Assembly: GCA_024762845.1 (NCBI GenBank)
Contig: JANTGQ010000088.1
Location: 1-6,196, forward strand
Reading direction: 5' to 3'
DNA: 6,196 nucleotides
DNA from: Nitratifractor sp.
GTDB taxonomy: Bacteria > Campylobacterota > Campylobacteria > Campylobacterales > Sulfurovaceae
This document shows, piece by piece, positions 5,607 through 6,196 of the stretch. The position numbers and the translations under genes are program-made. Each line of letters starts with the position of its first letter. Position 1 is the first letter of the stretch. The notes under the pieces were generated by a model. It saw only the letters and a program-made list of their open reading frames with translations, did not search any database and was not told where the DNA came from.

Positions 5607-5646
5607 TGCAAAGAATTTACATTTTTTTTTATCTTATCTCTATTTG

Positions 5647-5662
5647 TGGAACGCTAAATGCA
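5647..5662 (+). promoter_or_regulatory. Sigma-54 (-24/-12) promoter of nifH
   Basis: The sequence TGGAACGCTAAATGCA has GG at 5648-5649 and GC at 5660-5661, exactly 12 bases apart, and matches the TGG-ACG part of the RpoN consensus. The -12 half reads ATGCA instead of TTGCA. The predicted transcript start is near 5673, which gives a leader of about 90 bases ahead of the nifH ATG. Confidence 0.88.
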
Positions 5663-5677
5663 TTATTAACTGCGTTG

Positions 5678-5731
5678 CTAGTGAGTGGATTGGAATATCT
5701 ACAAAATTAAATATTCCTATCCACTTACTGG
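5678..5731 (+). promoter_or_regulatory. Long stem-loop in the nifH 5' leader
   Basis: The arms 5680-5698 and 5711-5729 are complementary over 19 positions: 17 Watson-Crick pairs, one G-U wobble (5683 with 5726) and one U-U mismatch (5691 with 5718). Two further pairs (5679 with 5730 and 5678 with 5731) extend the base, and the loop is 12 bases, CTACAAAATTAA. The stem begins about five bases after the predicted transcript start and ends 20 bases before the ribosome-binding site, which stays free. Leader hairpins that stabilise nifH mRNA are known in cyanobacteria, and this is placed to do the same. The dyad could also be a protein-binding site in DNA. Confidence 0.8.
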
Positions 5732-5762
5732 AGATCAAAAACAAAAAACACAAGGAGATACG

Positions 5763-6196
5763 ATGTCTGAATTACGACAAATTGCTTTTTACGGAAAAGG
5801 TGGGATTGGAAAATCTACAACTTCACAGAATACATTGGCTGCTATGGTTCACTACTATGGTCAAAAAATATTAATTGTTGGGTGTGACCCAAAAGCAGAC
5901 TCTACAAGACTTATTCTTCATGAAAAAGCACAATCTACTATTATGCAACTAGCTTCAGAAGCTGGTACAGTTGAAGATCTTGAGTTAGAAGATGTATGTA
6001 AACCAGGTGCAGATGAGTTCCACCCGGATAACGAAGAGATTACAGAGGGTTACATTATGTGTACAGAGTCAGGTGGTCCTGAGCCAGGTGTTGGTTGTGC
6101 AGGTCGTGGTGTTATTACTGCTATTAACTTCCTAGAAGAAGAGGGTGCATACGATGACGAGCTTGATTTTGTATCTTACGATGTACTTGGAGACGT
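5763..6196 (+). CDS. nifH: NifH, nitrogenase iron protein (N-terminal half, cut by window end)
   Basis: The first 144 residues are present; the frame runs on past the window edge. NifH is the ATP-dependent electron donor to the nitrogenase MoFe protein and also acts in FeMo-cofactor synthesis. The P-loop is GKGGIGKS (11-18), followed by VGCDPKADSTRLILH (39-53). The family signature ESGGPEPGVGCAGRG holds the cluster ligand Cys112 and Arg115, the arginine that is ADP-ribosylated in some relatives. Switch II begins at YDVLGD (139-144). The second cluster cysteine would lie just outside the window. Between EDV and ESGG there are 23 residues, against 11 as I recall in Azotobacter, so about 12 residues are inserted (roughly 80-101, rich in Asp and Glu). 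AAGGAGA at 5752-5758 is 4 bases before the ATG. It is driven by the sigma-54 promoter at 5647-5662, and nifDK probably follow outside the window. Confidence 0.97.
   Translation, partial: MSELRQIAFYGKGGIGKSTTSQNTLAAMVHYYGQKILIVGCDPKADSTRLILHEKAQSTIMQLASEAGTVEDLELEDVCKPGADEFHPDNEEITEGYIMCTESGGPEPGVGCAGRGVITAINFLEEEGAYDDELDFVSYDVLGD

Larger units (their letters stand above)
5392..5646. other. Central part of the divergent regulatory region, no gene seen
   Basis: This AT-rich stretch separates the two outward sigma-54 promoters. I found no convincing coding frame, tRNA or rRNA in it. It holds inverted TTTGT/ACAAA units at 5481, 5494, 5506, 5522, 5528, 5561 and 5582, a perfect 8-bp inverted repeat at 5491-5513, a 6-bp GC-containing stem at 5587-5606 and a T-run at 5622-5630. 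A TGT-N11-ACA at 5508-5524, one base longer than the NifA pattern, is centred about 150-157 bases from both predicted transcript starts. Confidence 0.6.

Noticed and set aside
5644..5874. 76-codon plus-strand frame crossing the nifH promoter and start
   Set aside because: It runs through the promoter, the leader hairpin and out of frame into nifH, with no RBS and no recognisable protein features.

Overview
This is a nitrogen-fixation (nif) locus from an AT-rich bacterium, most likely a member of the Campylobacterota (a Sulfurimonas/Arcobacter/Sulfuricurvum-type organism). The assignment rests on the low G+C content, the NifU with an extended N-terminus like the Helicobacter-type protein as I remember it, and the gene set. 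No database search was made.

Layout. Seven recognisable genes plus one fragment lie in two divergent directions. On the minus strand, a four-gene operon runs from about 5342 down to 2448: a three-domain protein (HicB-like, Sel1/TPR repeats, NifU C-terminal domain), then NifX, a flavodiiron protein and a NifQ-like protein. Each junction in this operon is a 4-base ATGA start/stop overlap, so translation is probably coupled. A stem-loop with a T-run ends the operon at the last stop codon. About 100 bases further on, nifS and nifU form a second minus-strand operon. Beyond nifU, at the window edge, is the first part of a gene for an exported protein. On the plus strand, nifH starts at 5763 and runs off the right end.

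Regulation. Three sigma-54 (RpoN) type -24/-12 promoters can be read directly: before the HicB/TPR/NifU-C gene, before nifS, and before nifH. The two minus-strand ones share 18 identical bases. A TGT-N10-ACA sequence, the classical NifA enhancer pattern, lies upstream of the nifS promoter inside the end of nifQ. The 420-base divergent region holds a perfect 8-bp inverted repeat (TCTACAAA/TTTGTAGA) and further TTTGT/ACAAA units between the two outward promoters, which could be a shared enhancer. The nifH leader carries a long imperfect stem-loop starting a few bases after the predicted transcript start.

How the genes work together. NifS supplies sulfur and NifU scaffolds Fe-S clusters for nitrogenase. 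NifX and NifQ belong to families that handle FeMo-cofactor precursors and molybdenum. The flavodiiron protein could remove oxygen or NO close to nitrogenase. The HicB/TPR/NifU-C protein may be an extra Fe-S carrier. NifH is the nitrogenase iron protein. The points most worth following up are the nifH leader hairpin, the unusual three-domain NifU-C protein, the repeated octamer, the altered cysteine motif of the NifQ-like protein and the insertion in NifH.
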